This document shows, one piece after another, positions 21,776-34,377 of a DNA stretch of 64,000 nt. The position numbers and the translations under genes are program-made. Below the pieces are notes generated by a model. The model did not search any database. It was not told where the DNA came from and saw only the letters and a list, made by a program, of their open reading frames with translations. This stretch comes from Pseudisothecium myosuroides (lineage: Eukaryota; Streptophyta; Bryopsida; Hypnales; Lembophyllaceae). The stretch is taken from NCBI GenBank assembly GCA_951799445.1, contig OX637289.1, forward strand, positions 4,442,501 to 4,506,500. Direction: 5' to 3'. The first letter of the stretch is position 1; each line of letters starts with the position of its first letter.

Positions 21776-22390
21776 CCTTTTAAGAGCTCATTGCATTTTG
21801 GGGGAAGCCTAAATTCCTTGAAACAATTTTCAGTAAATTTTTTTAGGAAGAAAAATGGAGTCTCATTGGTTTATATATTTTGGACCTTAGTTTGTGGAAT
21901 TAGTTATGAAGAATTGAAGTTGGAACAAAGTTGTCATTGAAAGCAACCACCACCTCAAATGTACACTATTGGTACATTGAAGAAAGCAAAATGTATCTCT
22001 AAGTTAGTAGTTGCTTCTAGAGCAGAGGCACTTCTAGAGCATCCTACTTTACAATACAAGGCTCACTTGTAGGCCTAGAGGGTATAAGGTAGTATGCTCT
22101 AAAAGCAACCGACCTCTAAAACCGATCATGGTATACATTTTGCTTTCTTCAATGTACTAGCGGTGTATACATTTCAAGAGGTCGTCGCTTCAATTTTGTG
22201 ACCATAGCATTTCAACTTCTAAAACTTGTAACTAATTCCATGAAGGTCCAAAAAATATGAAACGACTTGGGTTAGATGCCAATTCCATTTCTCTTCCCAA
22301 GAAAATTTACTAAAAATTGTTTCAAGGAGTGTAGCTTCCTCGAAAAGGCAAATAACTCTTAAATGCTCGCTTTAAGAGTGGACGACCAAG
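21776..22390. mobile_element. Foldback element of about 615 bp
   Basis: 21776-22055 is mirrored by 22118-22390. Matching blocks include CTTGAAACAATTTT / AAAATTGTTTCAAGG, TACATTGAAGAAAGCAAAATGTAT / ATACATTTTGCTTTCTTCAATGTA and GCTTCTAGAGCA-type motifs. The centre again shows TAAGGTAGTATGCTCT (22085). No coding capacity. Confidence 0.6.
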
Positions 22391-22801
22391 GCCACCGAAA
22401 GCGGGCCCGATGCTTATCTTCAAAGCCTTTTCAGACATCCTCTAGCAAAGCTTTTTTGACCATAACATTCAGTAGCTCTACAATGATGGTGTGATGTATT
22501 CCTCACCCCAACAGTGCTTCATGAGTAGCTACTGATAAATTAAACAGGTGGAGGATGTAGAGGCACACCATCACTGTAGAACCAAGGCAACATCAACACA
22601 TGCTGACATGCATACTGAATGTTATGTGACTCTTCAACTCATCCTTGCCTGGCAGACTCTGATGAGTAACGTACTGTACTGTACAGTACTGTAGTGTTTT
22701 ATCGAATGTGTCATTCTGATCTGGATCCCCAAGCATATGCAAGTTCAAGTTTTGTTTTTGTTTTTTGAAACAAATGAAACAGAATTTCATTGCCGAGAGA
22801 A
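22391..22801. promoter_or_regulatory. Upstream region of the invertase gene
   Basis: About 400 bp between a foldback element and the invertase start. It holds a palindromic GTACTGTACTGTACAGTACT run at about 22673-22695. No confident TATA box was placed; promoter role is inferred from position. Confidence 0.3.
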
Positions 22802-25800
22802 ATGATACATGCAAGTTCAAGTTTAAATGGGACAGAAGAGGAGATGGGAGTGTTGCGCTTACGCAATTCTAGGATGAGGATGATGAGGAAGATTTTGTTG
22901 CAGCTGACTCCCACTCGGAGCACATGGAAGAACAACACATGGGCCAGTGTGAGCATATTCCTCTTCTTTGTGGGTTGCGCGGGGACGATTTGGTGTTCAG
23001 GAAGGAGCGGGTTTTCCAAGTTTGGACATCCGTTTGTAGTCCAGAACGATGTCAGCGTCGACAATGGGGTGAATGGTGCCTTCGGGCCCGAGATTGCCCG
23101 ATCGTCATATCATTTCCAGCCTGCCAAGAATTGGATGAATGGTAAGCAATTCTGGTTTGAAGTGGATCGATTCGGCTTGACACATGACGGTTTTCGTTTA
23201 GGGAGCCACCGATTTTACGAATTTTGGGCAACCATTCACGTGATTAACGTCTGTGTAATCGATTATTCTTCTTGCGCGCATTAGGTCATTTCCTTTCACT
23301 TCCCTTCGACACTGCTGTGACCCGCTAACCCTAGTTTTTCGTTGGTTTGTGACATGGATTCTGGGATTCGACCTTCCATTCTACAGACCCCAATGGTGCG
23401 TCGTTTTCCGTTCTACCTGAACTTCCTGTTTGGATGTCGCGAGCAAATTCTATTCGGATTGTATGGCTCTAGGGTTGCGCATTTGATCGAGCTGAATTCG
23501 ATTTTTTAAATTTTTTGCGGAGCAGGGCCTATGTTCTACAAGGGATTCTATCACTTATTCTACCAGTACAATCCGGGGGGGCCTGTGTGGGGCAACCTCA
23601 CATGGGGTCATGCAGTCTCGAAGGATCTCCTACACTGGCTGGATCTTGAACCTGCTCTGATTTCCGACCATTGGTACGATGCCGGAGGGGTATGGTCTGG
23701 TTCTGCTACTATTCGACCTGATCGCATACCTATGATTCTTTACACAGGCAAGTCATCTGTGATCCCCAATCCTTTGGGTATGTAATTCAGAATAAATATT
23801 TGGTGCAATCGGTTTCACTGCTGATACCTTGATGATATGGCAAACACACAGGCGTGGCTGCTGACCTTGAACAGACGCAAAACATTGCCGTGCCAGCGAA
23901 TTCTAGTGATCCATACCTTCGCAAATGGGTTAAGATCCCTGAAAATCCAGTTCTCAGGCATCCCGATTGGGTTTTCGAACAGGACTTCAGAGACCCTACA
24001 ACTGCTTGGCGAGTAGAGGATGGCTCGTGGAGAATTGCAGTGGGAGCCAAAGTAAGACAAAATGGAATGGCGTTGGTCTATAAGAGTGATGATCTTGTGC
24101 ACTGGGAACTAAAGAAGAACAGGCTCCGCGCAATCCCCCAGACAGGAATGTGGGAATGTTTGGACTTCTTTCCTGTAGATTCGAAGGGGCAAATGGGGCT
24201 TGACACATCTACTCGGGGAGCTTCAGTCATGCATGTCTTGAAAGTGAGCTCCTTCAATACCCATCGTGACTACTATGCGGTGGGTTTGTACAACGAGGTT
24301 ACCGATGCTTTCACTCCCATGAACCGAGATTTCGATGTCATCTATGGGCTGCAATACGATCATGGCAAATTCTACGCTTCAAAGTCATTTTATGACCCCG
24401 TGAAGCAGCGCCGCATTAATTGGGGATGGTCCAATGAATCCGATACCGAAACTCAGGATATTGCCAAAGGCTGGGCATCTCTGCTGGTAAGCAAATTGTC
24501 TTTGTAAACAGAAGCCTGCCCGAATGAGTTTCTAAGATACTTGTCTGACCTTTTGATATGATATCCTCATTGCAGGCAATACCAAGGACAGTGTTGCTGG
24601 ACAGCAAATTAGGGGATAACCTCATACAGGCTCCAGTTGAAGAGGTGAAATCTTTGAGAGGTAATAAAATATCAAAAACCAAGGTGAAATTGGAGGCAGC
24701 CAGTATCGTCAAAATCGAGGGATCCTCTGGAGGCCAGGTGAAAATGTTCGTCCAGCTTTTTATTTTAAGCTCGATTTTAAGGCCGATTGGCATTGCAATG
24801 AGCCTTAAACCCTGCTTGCTCGTTTCCAAAGACATCATGTGCACATTTTGATTGATGTGTCAGAATCTATAGACAAGAACTATATGAAGCAGATGGTAGA
24901 TGCGGAACAATTATGGTGGGGTCGTTGAATACCGCTAGGAGTCTAATATTATAGTGGGAACAAACTTTCGGTTTGGAGCTAGTTGTGGTGGCGAGCTGGA
25001 TGCACCATACTCCCATATCCCTGAGCTACTCAAAGCCCATTGACATTTGTACGTGCAGCTGGATATAGAGGTTATGTTCGAGTATCCCGATGTGTCCAAC
25101 GTGAGCATGAATGATGGTAGACACTCCGACAACCCATTTGACTGCAGTAACCGAGGGTCAGCCCAGCGAGGCATATTTGGACCATTTGGGCTTCTGGTCA
25201 TGGCAGACGATGCCTTGCAAGAGCAGACTGCAGTCTTTTTCTATATATCTCAGTCCAAAGATGGACGATGGGTCACACACTTTTGCAGTGACCAGAGCAG
25301 GTTATACTAGCTTCAAACTTGAGAGCTAATTTTGTGTTTTATGGAGCTTTATTGTCGGTGCATCTGCTGGTTCCATGTATAATCATTTCTTCATGCGTAT
25401 CCGTAGAATAATGGATTTGGAAGGTGGAATTTTTTGCAGATATCAATATAACCGATCCAAGTGCCTTTTGTGCAGATCTTCTTTGTTGGATGGTGTTGAC
25501 AGCTCCGCATACTGGGGCAATGTCCGTATGTTACCCACAGAAGATTTTTTATCATTGCGCGTGTTGGTGAGTCTCTTTTCCCTGTTTTTTTGTCCCATCG
25601 TTGACCTCTTTAGTGATAATTCTATCAATATTTGTGCACCAAGAGTTGCCGATTACATGTGCTCAGTGCCGTTTCCTGGCAGCTCTGTGTGTGCTCGATT
25701 GAGACCCCTTGTGGTGCGTGTCATCCTGATTTGGGTGCAAGGCTAGTAGCGTGGTCATAATACCCTAAAACGCTGGATTTTTGTTGAGTTCGAGTTCTGC

Positions 25801-26279
25801 TGTTTAGGGTTTAGAGTTCAGCTCCTAAAGGCCTGTCTAGAAATTTGATGTGAAAATTGGTGATTTTCAACACAGATTGTTGGGATGGATACGAAGCATA
25901 AAGTTCAAAAAATGGCATTTTCTCAAATTTTCATATTACTAACAAGGTGTTATGGTTCATGAAAACTTGCTAACTAGTTTTGGTTCTGCTGGATCAGGTG
26001 GACCACTCCATCATTGAGAACTTTGTGCAGGGAGGCCGCATGGCAATCACCTCTCGCGTTTATCCAACCAAGGCAGTGAATGAACAAGCTCATGTTTTCC
26101 TCTTCAACAATGGCACTAATCACATCACTGTGAGGAGAATTGATATTTGGCAAATGAAAGGTGTTGTGATGCAGAAAATGCCGAGAAATACAAGGGCAAT
26201 GAGACACCCCTTCTTGGATATTTCTTGGTGCATTCACAGCGGAATTCAGAAATGGATTTGGTTCTTCACCAATCACTAA
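22802..26279 (+). CDS. Acid invertase (beta-fructofuranosidase, GH32), vacuolar-type
   Basis: Eight exons: 22802-23141, 23387-23395, 23526-23747, 23852-24486, 24576-24737, 25059-25300, 25476-25566, 25998-26279. The joins keep phase and give about 660 residues. It hydrolyses sucrose to glucose and fructose. Residues 1-47 are basic, 48-65 form a membrane anchor (type II, as in vacuolar invertases). Then come NWMNDPNG with nucleophile Asp114, [28 protein letters not shown] with the acid/base Glu, and a C-terminal beta-sandwich ([20 protein letters not shown]). The usual Val (vacuolar) or Pro (cell-wall) after WEC is Leu. Exon 2 is the 9-nt mini-exon known in plant invertases and encodes the central part of NDPNG. 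Intron 3 begins GC, not GT. The last about 25 residues read antisense through a Copia gag fragment. Start: first ATG in the frame; a second Met lies at residue 15. Vacuolar location is inferred from the anchor only. Confidence 0.93.
23387..23395 (+). other. 9-nt mini-exon of the invertase gene
   Basis: ACCCCAATG lies between CTACAG and GTGCGT. It turns ATGAATG|GGCCTATG into the codons for M-N-D-P-N-G-P-M. Without it the active-site Asp and its frame neighbours would be lost. This mini-exon is a long-established feature of plant acid invertase genes. Confidence 0.92.
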
Positions 26280-26395
26280 TTTCCAATATCCTTCTCTTTT
26301 TAAAAGGAAGGACATTTGAAGGCTCCAAGCATGGAAGTTCTCACCACCAAACATATCCAATACGTGTATTCTTCATTTCCACATTGATCTGAAAA
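26155..26395 (-). mobile_element. Copia-type retrotransposon gag fragment
   Basis: On the minus strand a reading frame starts near 26360 with FGGENFHAWSLQMSFLLKR then [11 protein letters not shown]. This is the N-terminal gag pattern of plant Ty1/Copia elements (NFxxWxxxMxxxLxxxxLW). Homology appears to continue after a frameshift as [11 protein letters not shown]. No LTR, primer-binding site or pol is visible, so it is a short decayed piece. It overlaps the 3' end of the invertase coding frame on the opposite strand. Confidence 0.6.
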
Positions 26396-26399
26396 ATCA

Positions 26400-26688
26400 T
26401 CCATTGTTCACTTTTTGGTTGCGGGTGTCCTTACAGGATGAGGTTCAACCTAAAAAGTACAAAACTTCTTCATATACTTGAATTATTGCATGTGTTGCCA
26501 AAGATTTTACAGTATCCGTGAATTTTTACTTAAAAGGATTCGAGAAATTGCATTAGATAATTTTAGGGCCAATTCAAGCCCGTTCTCCATGCTCTGAACT
26601 AGCCATTGCTAACCAAAATAATAAATAATAAAAAATAATTTTACAAATAAAACAAATTATTCAAAACTATTAAAATAATCATTTTAGC
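26400..26688. other. Spacer between invertase and the large inverted repeat
   Basis: AT-rich, no feature recognised beyond a possible invertase 3' UTR. Confidence 0.4.
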
Positions 26689-27352
26689 AAAGATTAAAAA
26701 ATATATATAAATTAATTAAATATTGTTATCCAACATGGCAGTCTGTGGATCACGTTAGTCTACTCATGTGGCGCAGTTCCCACATTCCCAACAGTTTGGA
26801 AACTCACGACCCTTTAAACCCTCAAAATCTCATCTAATGGCCAAAAGTGGCTTTGAATTTGTAACATGGTAATTCATAAGTGTTAAGTGGGTACAATTGA
26901 ATCAAATGTAAAAGTGCAAGTGTGAAAATTGTGGTAACTGATGTTTACCCAATCCAACAAAACTTTGAAGGACAATATAGATTATCCTCAAGTCTAATTC
27001 AAAATTGAACCTACAGTAGTGTCGCAAATAGTTTGGAATGGTAGGATTATTTGTACAAATAGGAATTCAATAAAAAACACAACATAAATCTTTGCATTAG
27101 ACTAAAAGGATTTTTTTTTTGCTTTGAAAACTGCAACAAAAATCTTTGAATTAAACTTAGTAGAAATCTCTAACGCAATTACAAGTTGGAAGAAATCAAC
27201 TTCAAATTATTGAAATGTTTATTAAGTCTATAATAGGCTCTCATGTTTAGACACTGCACATATTATGCAAGAATCTACATTAGTCACTTTAGTAATATGG
27301 TTAAAATTAGATGTACTTACCATGTCTTTACCAAGATTTGGATTGTAACTTT

Positions 27353-27588
27353 CTATACTACACTAACAATAATATCTAGTGTTATCTATACTAATTGATT
27401 TTGAAATGTTATAAGTTTTTATATGTGATGAATATTTTTACCAAAAATATAGATATCAATTCTATTCAAAGAAGGAAAATCTCTAATAACATAGTTGGTA
27501 AAAATATTTGTCATGCATAAAAATTTATAACATTTTGAAATCAATTAGTGTGGGTAATACTAAATATCATTATTAGTATGTTGTACTG
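27353..27588. mobile_element. Foldback MITE in the left arm (mirrored in the right arm)
   Basis: ATCTATACTAATTGATTTTG is mirrored by AAAATCAATTAGTGTGGGTA-type sequence (inverse complement) about 140 bp later, and TATTTTTACCAA by TTGGTAAAAATA. A lone related stretch (CACTAATTATGATATTTAGTG) occurs at 63360. The right-arm copy lies at about 38655-38890. Confidence 0.5.
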
Positions 27589-27739
27589 GAGTAAAATAGC
27601 AAAAGATGTCATTGGTGGTTATAATAGGTTTGGTTATTTTCATCAACCGACAACTTGTACTACATTGGTTTATCCTTCTAGTGAAGGGGCAAAATTAATT
27701 TCACTACCCAAAAAATTGTAGAAATTTGTACAATCATTA

Positions 27740-28194
27740 GGAAAAAAATGAGCCCTGCAAGGGGGTGCGAGTTCCAGACAGCAAGGAAACGGCTAGGAAC
27801 GCAAGCCGAAAAAAAAAAAGCAATTTTTTTTTCCCCTTCTTTCTGTTCGGCCAACTAATTGTAGCGCAAGACAACGCTGAAATAGCGCAGGACTGTTCAA
27901 ATAAATTATTAAAAAATTATTTAAAAAATATAAAATTACAGAATTTTCAAATTTGATGTGGCATGAATGGTGCCATGTCAGATTGCTATTTTTTAAATTT
28001 TATTATTTAATTATTTTAATTTTAATTTTTTTTTTTAAATTTAAAAAAAAAATTATTTTTTATTTTATTTTTTATTGTGGCCAGTATTCATCAATGATGA
28101 TGAATAGTGGCCATTGTTCCTCAAAGGGGCTGTGAGTTCCATTGAAGGGAACTCTTCAAAGGGAAGCAGCCCCTTCGAGGGCTCATTTTTTTCC
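27740..28194. mobile_element. TA-flanked MITE in the left arm
   Basis: GGAAAAAAATGAGCCCT at the left is exactly mirrored by AGGGCTCATTTTTTTCC at the right, with TA on both sides (27738-27739, 28195-28196). Near the ends are G/C-rich blocks, and the centre is a long A/T run. A TA duplication suggests a Tc1/mariner-type element. Confidence 0.65.
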
Positions 28195-28891
28195 TAATGA
28201 TAGTAATATTTCAACTTGCGCTAATTCAAAGTATTATGGTCTTATACAAGGGAATTTCTTGGCATAAACCATTGTCAAAACTTCAATGAAAAAAGAAGAA
28301 CTTGGATGAAAATGTATAACATCCAAAAATTAAAATGCTTATATAATTTTGAGCGGTATTTCTAAAAAAATTGATTGTATTAAGGGACATGTGAGGCACA
28401 TTATGATATTGATGAAAGATTGGCATACAATTGGTCACAATCACCCATTACCGAGGTGAGTATTTTCCACTTTGCTACCGAGGCACACAATATTTGTTAG
28501 TTTGATGGTCCAAGCAAGTTCATCCACCTATCGAGGCATTTCATCAAGGACTATATAAGGCACTTGGCTTCACCACCATGTACACTTATTCATTTCGACT
28601 TGTGGTGTTGTTAAGTGTTAACATAATTTGTACACATTCATTTGGTTTTCATTTTTAGGTGACAAGATAAATAGTGTACATGCTAGGGAATAGCACTTAA
28701 GATACTTGTAAATCCATATTTCTAGTGCCAAGTAGGTTCTAATTAGAGTGTTAACACAACTAGGAAACATTGCAAGGTCATTGTATACTTCATTGTCTTC
28801 CCTTTTTAAGATCCACATCAAACAACAATAGTGAACAGAGTTCCATAAGTATAGAATAGATTAGTATAGAAAGGAGAACTTTTTTGAAGCC

Positions 28892-29251
28892 ATGGCATCA
28901 CGGCAACGATTCTATGTGGAATTGAAGGAGGGTGAAACCACAATTGTTTCATGGAAGAAGTTGGTGTCAAGTGCCAAAAGAGAGTTGGAGTTGGAAATGC
29001 CTTCAAATGTTGTACGAGATGTTGTAGCAGAAAAGATTGGATATTTATTTAAGGGAGGAAACAATGGAGATGACAATGCAAATGACAGTCTTAATGAGAA
29101 TCGGTATAATGAAGAAGTAGATAAGTTTTTTGTGAAGGGAAAGATGTGTACAAAGCATTTGGGTTTCTTTAATCAGCAGAGGAAGCGTGTGAAGTCCAAG
29201 AAAAACAAGGCATGTGTACCTTTGCCACTTGAAGTTGTGGTACCTAAGTAA
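28892..29251 (+). pseudogene. UBN: Ubinuclein-like fragment, copy B
   Basis: The frame of 119 codons starts MASRQRFYVELKEG and matches copy A (5060-6011) through SWKKLVSSAKRELELEMPSN. It then shares FVKGKMCTKHLGFF and PLPLEVVVPK, where a TAA stop replaces the continuation (KKRKDL follows in frame). The diagnostic WYDSDDSFIDDEE core present in copy A is deleted here, so no functional ubinuclein domain remains. The ATG start is intact. The same sequence sits in the right arm. Expression is possible but I see no reason to assume a function. Confidence 0.7.
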
Positions 29252-31603
29252 AAGAAGCGCAAAGATCTTGTAATGCAGAAGAAAAGTAGACCAACGGAAA
29301 GCAAGATCCTTTACAATAGTGAAATGTTTGTTTAAAACCATGAATGCAACTTTTCAAAGCATTTAAATAACTCCTAGGGTTTCTTAGTGACTCCTAGGTT
29401 TCTTTGAATCAACTTCAAGACATTGTGAAAGTAAATATTGTTGCCTTTGTTGGTAAGATGAAAAGAAGCTCAATCTTGCCAACACAAATCTTGGAGCCTT
29501 ATTGTTAAGCTTGTTTTTTGTACTTTTTTATACAATACACTGGCTTTTTATGAAACTCTTACAAAAAATTTGGTCTTGCTACTTAATTTAGCTTTGAACC
29601 TTCTTTGATTGAACATCAATTCCTTTTCCTTGACATTAATCTTTAAAAAATGTATGAAGTAGAAGGTTGTATTGAATGAAAGAAAAGCCTAATACATTAA
29701 TAACTTTTATTAGAAATTGAGAATTGTTAATTCCAATGGTTAAAGTGTTCTAGTAAACAATTGGTATCTTTTGTTTGTATTTTCATTTGAAAATTTTCAA
29801 AATTGAATTCAAAAGATAACTTTATATTTTTTTTGTACAAAATAAAACTTTTCATAACTTTCACGTCATTATTCAAAATTAAATGGTTCAAATGTTTTTG
29901 AGCAAGTATCAATCTATAAAATCCAATATAATTAATTAATGTTTTTTAAATATGTTTTGACATTGAAATTGAAAAAACCCTTCTAACTTTTGCAATAATT
30001 ACTGGAATGAAGAAAAAAAAAGCTTCTATTCTAAAAAATTTATGGAAAATCCCAGAGTATGAAATCAATAGAACATGCCTAAATTCTCAAAGAATCCAAA
30101 TTAGGCCCCTTAGTCCTTTAGAATTTAAAAAGCATACTAAAAATCCAATTTCTTTATATGAAGATCAATACTTAGAAGAGCATTTTATGAACACCTTATC
30201 TTAGTTATAGACTTTCAACTTTCTTAATGTACATTGAATGTTAGTTGATATTTGATTGAAGAATTTTTATTGCACATGTAATAATTTGTTGTTAGGTTCC
30301 CCTTGGATTATGGTAAGGTAGGAATGTAGGATGAACTATTTCTAAGAAAATTTCATTTATTTACAAGAACTACTGCTAGAGTCATTGTATTGATCCAATT
30401 GACAATTATTGTTGAATTAGTGTGACTTGATTCATCGATCAATATTTACCATCAAAACATCTATTTGTCACAAAATTATTAGTATCATTATCCCTCACAA
30501 GACATAATTTTAATTTGGCTAGACCCTTAACTAATAGAAAATCTTATATCTACATAAGCTATAGTTATAAAAAGACATTTGAAAAAAACAATACTACAAA
30601 GATTTAGTGATTCTATAATCCCCTTTCAAAAAGAATCCAAAATAGCATCTAGTAAAATTTGAATATGCATTAAATCATAAACAAATAGAAAAAATGTATA
30701 TTGGATGAATTTTTTTCCATCTAGCCCTTGTCTTTCTAAAGTACTTTTAGATCTAACAGATTTTAAAAACTAAATATAGATTTAAAGTACAAAAACATTG
30801 ATTGAAAAAATTATAGTTTAAATTATATTTTAAATGATAAAAATAATAGTTTGAAATTTAAACTTCAAATATTATTATTATTTTATTCAAATGTAAATGA
30901 ATAAATATTTGGCCCTTGATTATAAAAATAAAGTATATTTTCTTAATGCACTTATACTTTTCAATGCACTTTGGCAATTTGTTTGAACTTTGTTTGTATA
31001 ATAAGTTCCAAAATTTTAAGAATTACAAGGCTTTGGGGTTGAATAGGATTCCAATCAAAATAAAGAATGGAATAGAAATTAGTATTTTATTAAGCCCATA
31101 TAATATATCAAAGTTTCAAAATTGCAAAGTCGTTAGTTTTCTGACTGTGAATCATTTCTTTTGTCTATTTCTCTTAATGTAGCAGAATTAAATTTAAACC
31201 CCAACTCTAATTTGTATGTGAAATGAGCATAGGCATTAGTAAAAAATGTTTCCACAAACAAAATACAACCTTTCCAATAGTCAAACTCAAAGTTTCCAGT
31301 AAATGTTGGGATGCCATTAGTTGTTACAACATGGAGATCAATTTGAGACAAAGAATATATGGAAAAACGAAGATCTTTTTGGGATGGAGAGAGTATGTAA
31401 AGTAGTATATTCAATAGCATAATTGATAAAGGAAATACATTGGAATTGAAAATCTCTACCAATATCTCTCTTCTATCGTTTAGTCGCAAGCTACACTCAC
31501 ATCTTTTGTCTGTTTTTTTTACTCCAATATGGCTCCAATGCAAGGTTGATGCATGTGAAAAATTGCAAGTGATAAAAATCTATTTGAGATCACAAATTCA
31601 CAA

Positions 31604-32239
31604 TTAACCCCTAAACGTCACAACGGACGTTTTTCAGACGTAGAGTATTGAAAAAACATTCGAAGAAGAATTGGCACCAGATTTCAATTGAACAATGTAT
31701 CCGGGCCTCAAATAGCAGTTCAACAATATGAAAGAAGCATATATGTACCTTGGATTGCGCTTATTGGATCATAATTGTCTTGTGCGACTTGCACTATGTG
31801 CGTAATTGACGAGGATGAGTCCAAGCTAGCACACAAGTTGAACCTTGAATTGTGCAACTTTCGGATGGCACAAAATTTGGGATTTCATGACTTTTGATGA
31901 ACTTTTTTCCGCTTGGCTTGTTATCTCTACATTCTACGTCATGCTTGAAGCTTGCAAGCATCTGATTCATGCTCTGCCCTCAGAAAGTTTCCAAAGATTC
32001 ATCATGCTCAAAAAGACCAAGATTCCTAAAAGACCTTGTTCATCAAACGTTATAATCTTTGCATCCATACGGTGGATTCTCTAAAAAAACTGCAGATCTG
32101 CACTCATCAAGAAGTTGGCTTGAAATATTTACGGTAACAACCTTAAAAACCAAGTATACTTCAAGTTATTGCGTTTTTTCTAGAACTTGTCTCCAAGTCC
32201 CTCACTTCCGATGTTCTGTCTGTGATGCTTAGGGGTTAA
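31604..32239. mobile_element. TTAA-flanked piggyBac-like element (copy g)
   Basis: Left TTAA-CCCCTAAACGTCAC (31604-31607), right GTGATGCTTAGGGG-TTAA (32236-32239). It is 636 bp, less AT-rich than the surroundings, of a separate subfamily from copies a-d and e-f. It has no coding capacity and sits in the palindrome spacer near the left arm. Confidence 0.65.
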
Positions 32240-34377
32240 GATTGAGTAAGGTCATAATCATTTTATTTGATTGTAAGCAAACCCATAGTTTTGATTCTTT
32301 TCCTCAAATCTCAAGGTATTTGATTGCATCTCGTTGCAAATCAAATTATTGATTATTGCATTTATTTTTATGATGGCTAGTCCTCAGTCTAGGCTTACAA
32401 TAATATTATCTACAATCCTGTAAAGATTCATTAGATATAGTATATACATACTAGTGGTATAGACTTTTGGAGTTACACCTATATGTATCCTACAGTTCAG
32501 TAGCTGGTGCTACTATTTCTATCTATATAATTCTATAGTTCTTCAACCTCCTCAAAGTCTATAGACTTTACGTTAATTAAATTACTATAGAATAATTTCC
32601 TCTGGGGGTGCACTCCCATTTATTTAGCTGGAGACGTGCAATCAAATGAAAGGTTATTTTAATTAGGATGGTCCTAAATTTTAGACAAGGCTTCGAAATA
32701 AATTAGCATCATCATAATTGATCTAGGATCTTTATAAATAATGAAGGGTAGGGAATTTGAATTTTTTGTAGAGCTCTAGTATTAGGGATTATAAACTTTG
32801 TGACAAGTATCCCATGTTGGGGATCCAATGTTTGGTGCACTATAAGCTTAAGTTAGTCTTCTTATTGTAATTACGGAGTAAATCATTGAAGGCTTTGTAG
32901 ATGACGAAGTAACTTAGTGGATGAGAATAACTTGACTAGACTTTCGTCATCTTTGATGCAACAGGAGCAATTTAAGGTGATTGGGAGGGTGGGTGGGACA
33001 TCTTTGTTGTGAGCAGTTCCTTCCAAAGCAACTATGCAACTTCATTGGAGTGCTACAAGGCTTTTATTCTCCACCAAGCTCAATTAGATGACTTAGGACT
33101 AATCAGATGAGTTGGCACGTAAAATATTGATGTGGTCAGTCCAAGGTCAATTTGATAGGCCCTTGTATTTTGTAGAACAGGCACCCGGGTGTTCTTGACC
33201 CAATTAAATGAACCACTAAACTGAAGTTAAGATGAGTTTACCACCATATTAGTTGTTAAGGTGAATTGCTTTTAATTATGTTTGCTTAACCAAACTGATT
33301 AGTGCACAGTAAGTACTAGTGAGAAAGGTAGGACAATTAATCAAAAAATTAAAAGTGTTAAGACACAACATTTAGTAGTTTAATGAAAAAAATGTATTGT
33401 ATATATAAAAAGAAGAAAATAGTATTTGAAATAATAGTACTAATAATTAAATATAATCTATTAGTACTTAAGCTCATAGTATTGATAAAGATATTTGTAA
33501 GGGGTCTCAGAATTCCATGTTATTTTCCCATTTTTTTTCCTTTTTGATGATCTTGTTGTATAAGCCAAAGATTTTACCATATATTTTCCATTAATAATAG
33601 CGCTAATTTATGTAAGTATATCAATAAAGAGCTTTTACTTCTCTTATTATGTATCATATTTTTTCTTTTAAAAGCCAAAGAATAAACTATTCCTTAGTAT
33701 ATAACGTCACTTTGTGAAGCATGACTTATGAGTTTGGAGTTAGGATTTAGGGATTTAGGGTTTTCGAAACCGGTCAATGATTACTGCAAGAAATTTCAAT
33801 ACCTTCTTGTTTGATTTCATGTTTGAATTTCATTTCCTTCTCCTCTTCATTTCTTTCATTTCTTGCTTGAATTTCATTTCCTTCTTCTTGTTGTGGAATG
33901 TGAAGGAAAGCGTGGCATGTAAATCCAAATTGCAACATCTAGGATGCAACCGTTTTTGAGAATGTTTTTGAGTTTTACTTTGTAAAGTTAGGTTCAATTC
34001 AAGTTTTTCTTATTTTCATGTTGGATTTTGAACTTATGAACCAAAAGCCTCTAGTATTGCACAACCTTCAACTTTTCGAACATTGCAAATGCATACAACT
34101 GTGTTTGATAACACATGCACTTGTGTCTACAAATGTCATTTTTACACAAATTTGAGGTTGTACTTTAACTCGAGATTCACCATCCTAACCCCTTTGTGTA
34201 TGATTCAGAGCTATGTCTATGTCTCAATAATTTGTGCTTTCCCCCACTTTCTCTTTCATAGTACTTTACAATTGCCTTTGAATGTATGAAAATATTTAGG
34301 CTTTGACAATAGTTTGTGTTTGTTTTAGTTTCACTTTCCAAAAAATTTGTCATTGAATCTGCTTTGCACTTCAAAGT

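Larger units (their letters stand above)
26689..31308. repeat. Left arm of a 12.9-kb inverted repeat
   Basis: This arm reappears inverted at about 34935-39557. Coordinates of matching points sum to about 66243 throughout (for example 27765 with 38478, 28892 with 37351, 30916 with 35327). All open frames in the arm are identical in the other arm. The few differences I found are mostly C/T at CpG (CACGTTAG against CATGTTAG near 26754; TTGTAC against TCGTAC near 27050). The arm contains a 455-bp MITE, a foldback of about 240 bp, and a ubinuclein fragment with its upstream DNA. Otherwise it is AT-rich and non-coding. Confidence 0.93.

Noticed and set aside
25440..25475. Upstream acceptor for invertase exon 7 as the main form
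   Set aside because: It inserts 12 residues into DQSRSS, which is otherwise conserved; the acceptor ending at 25475 restores the family sequence.
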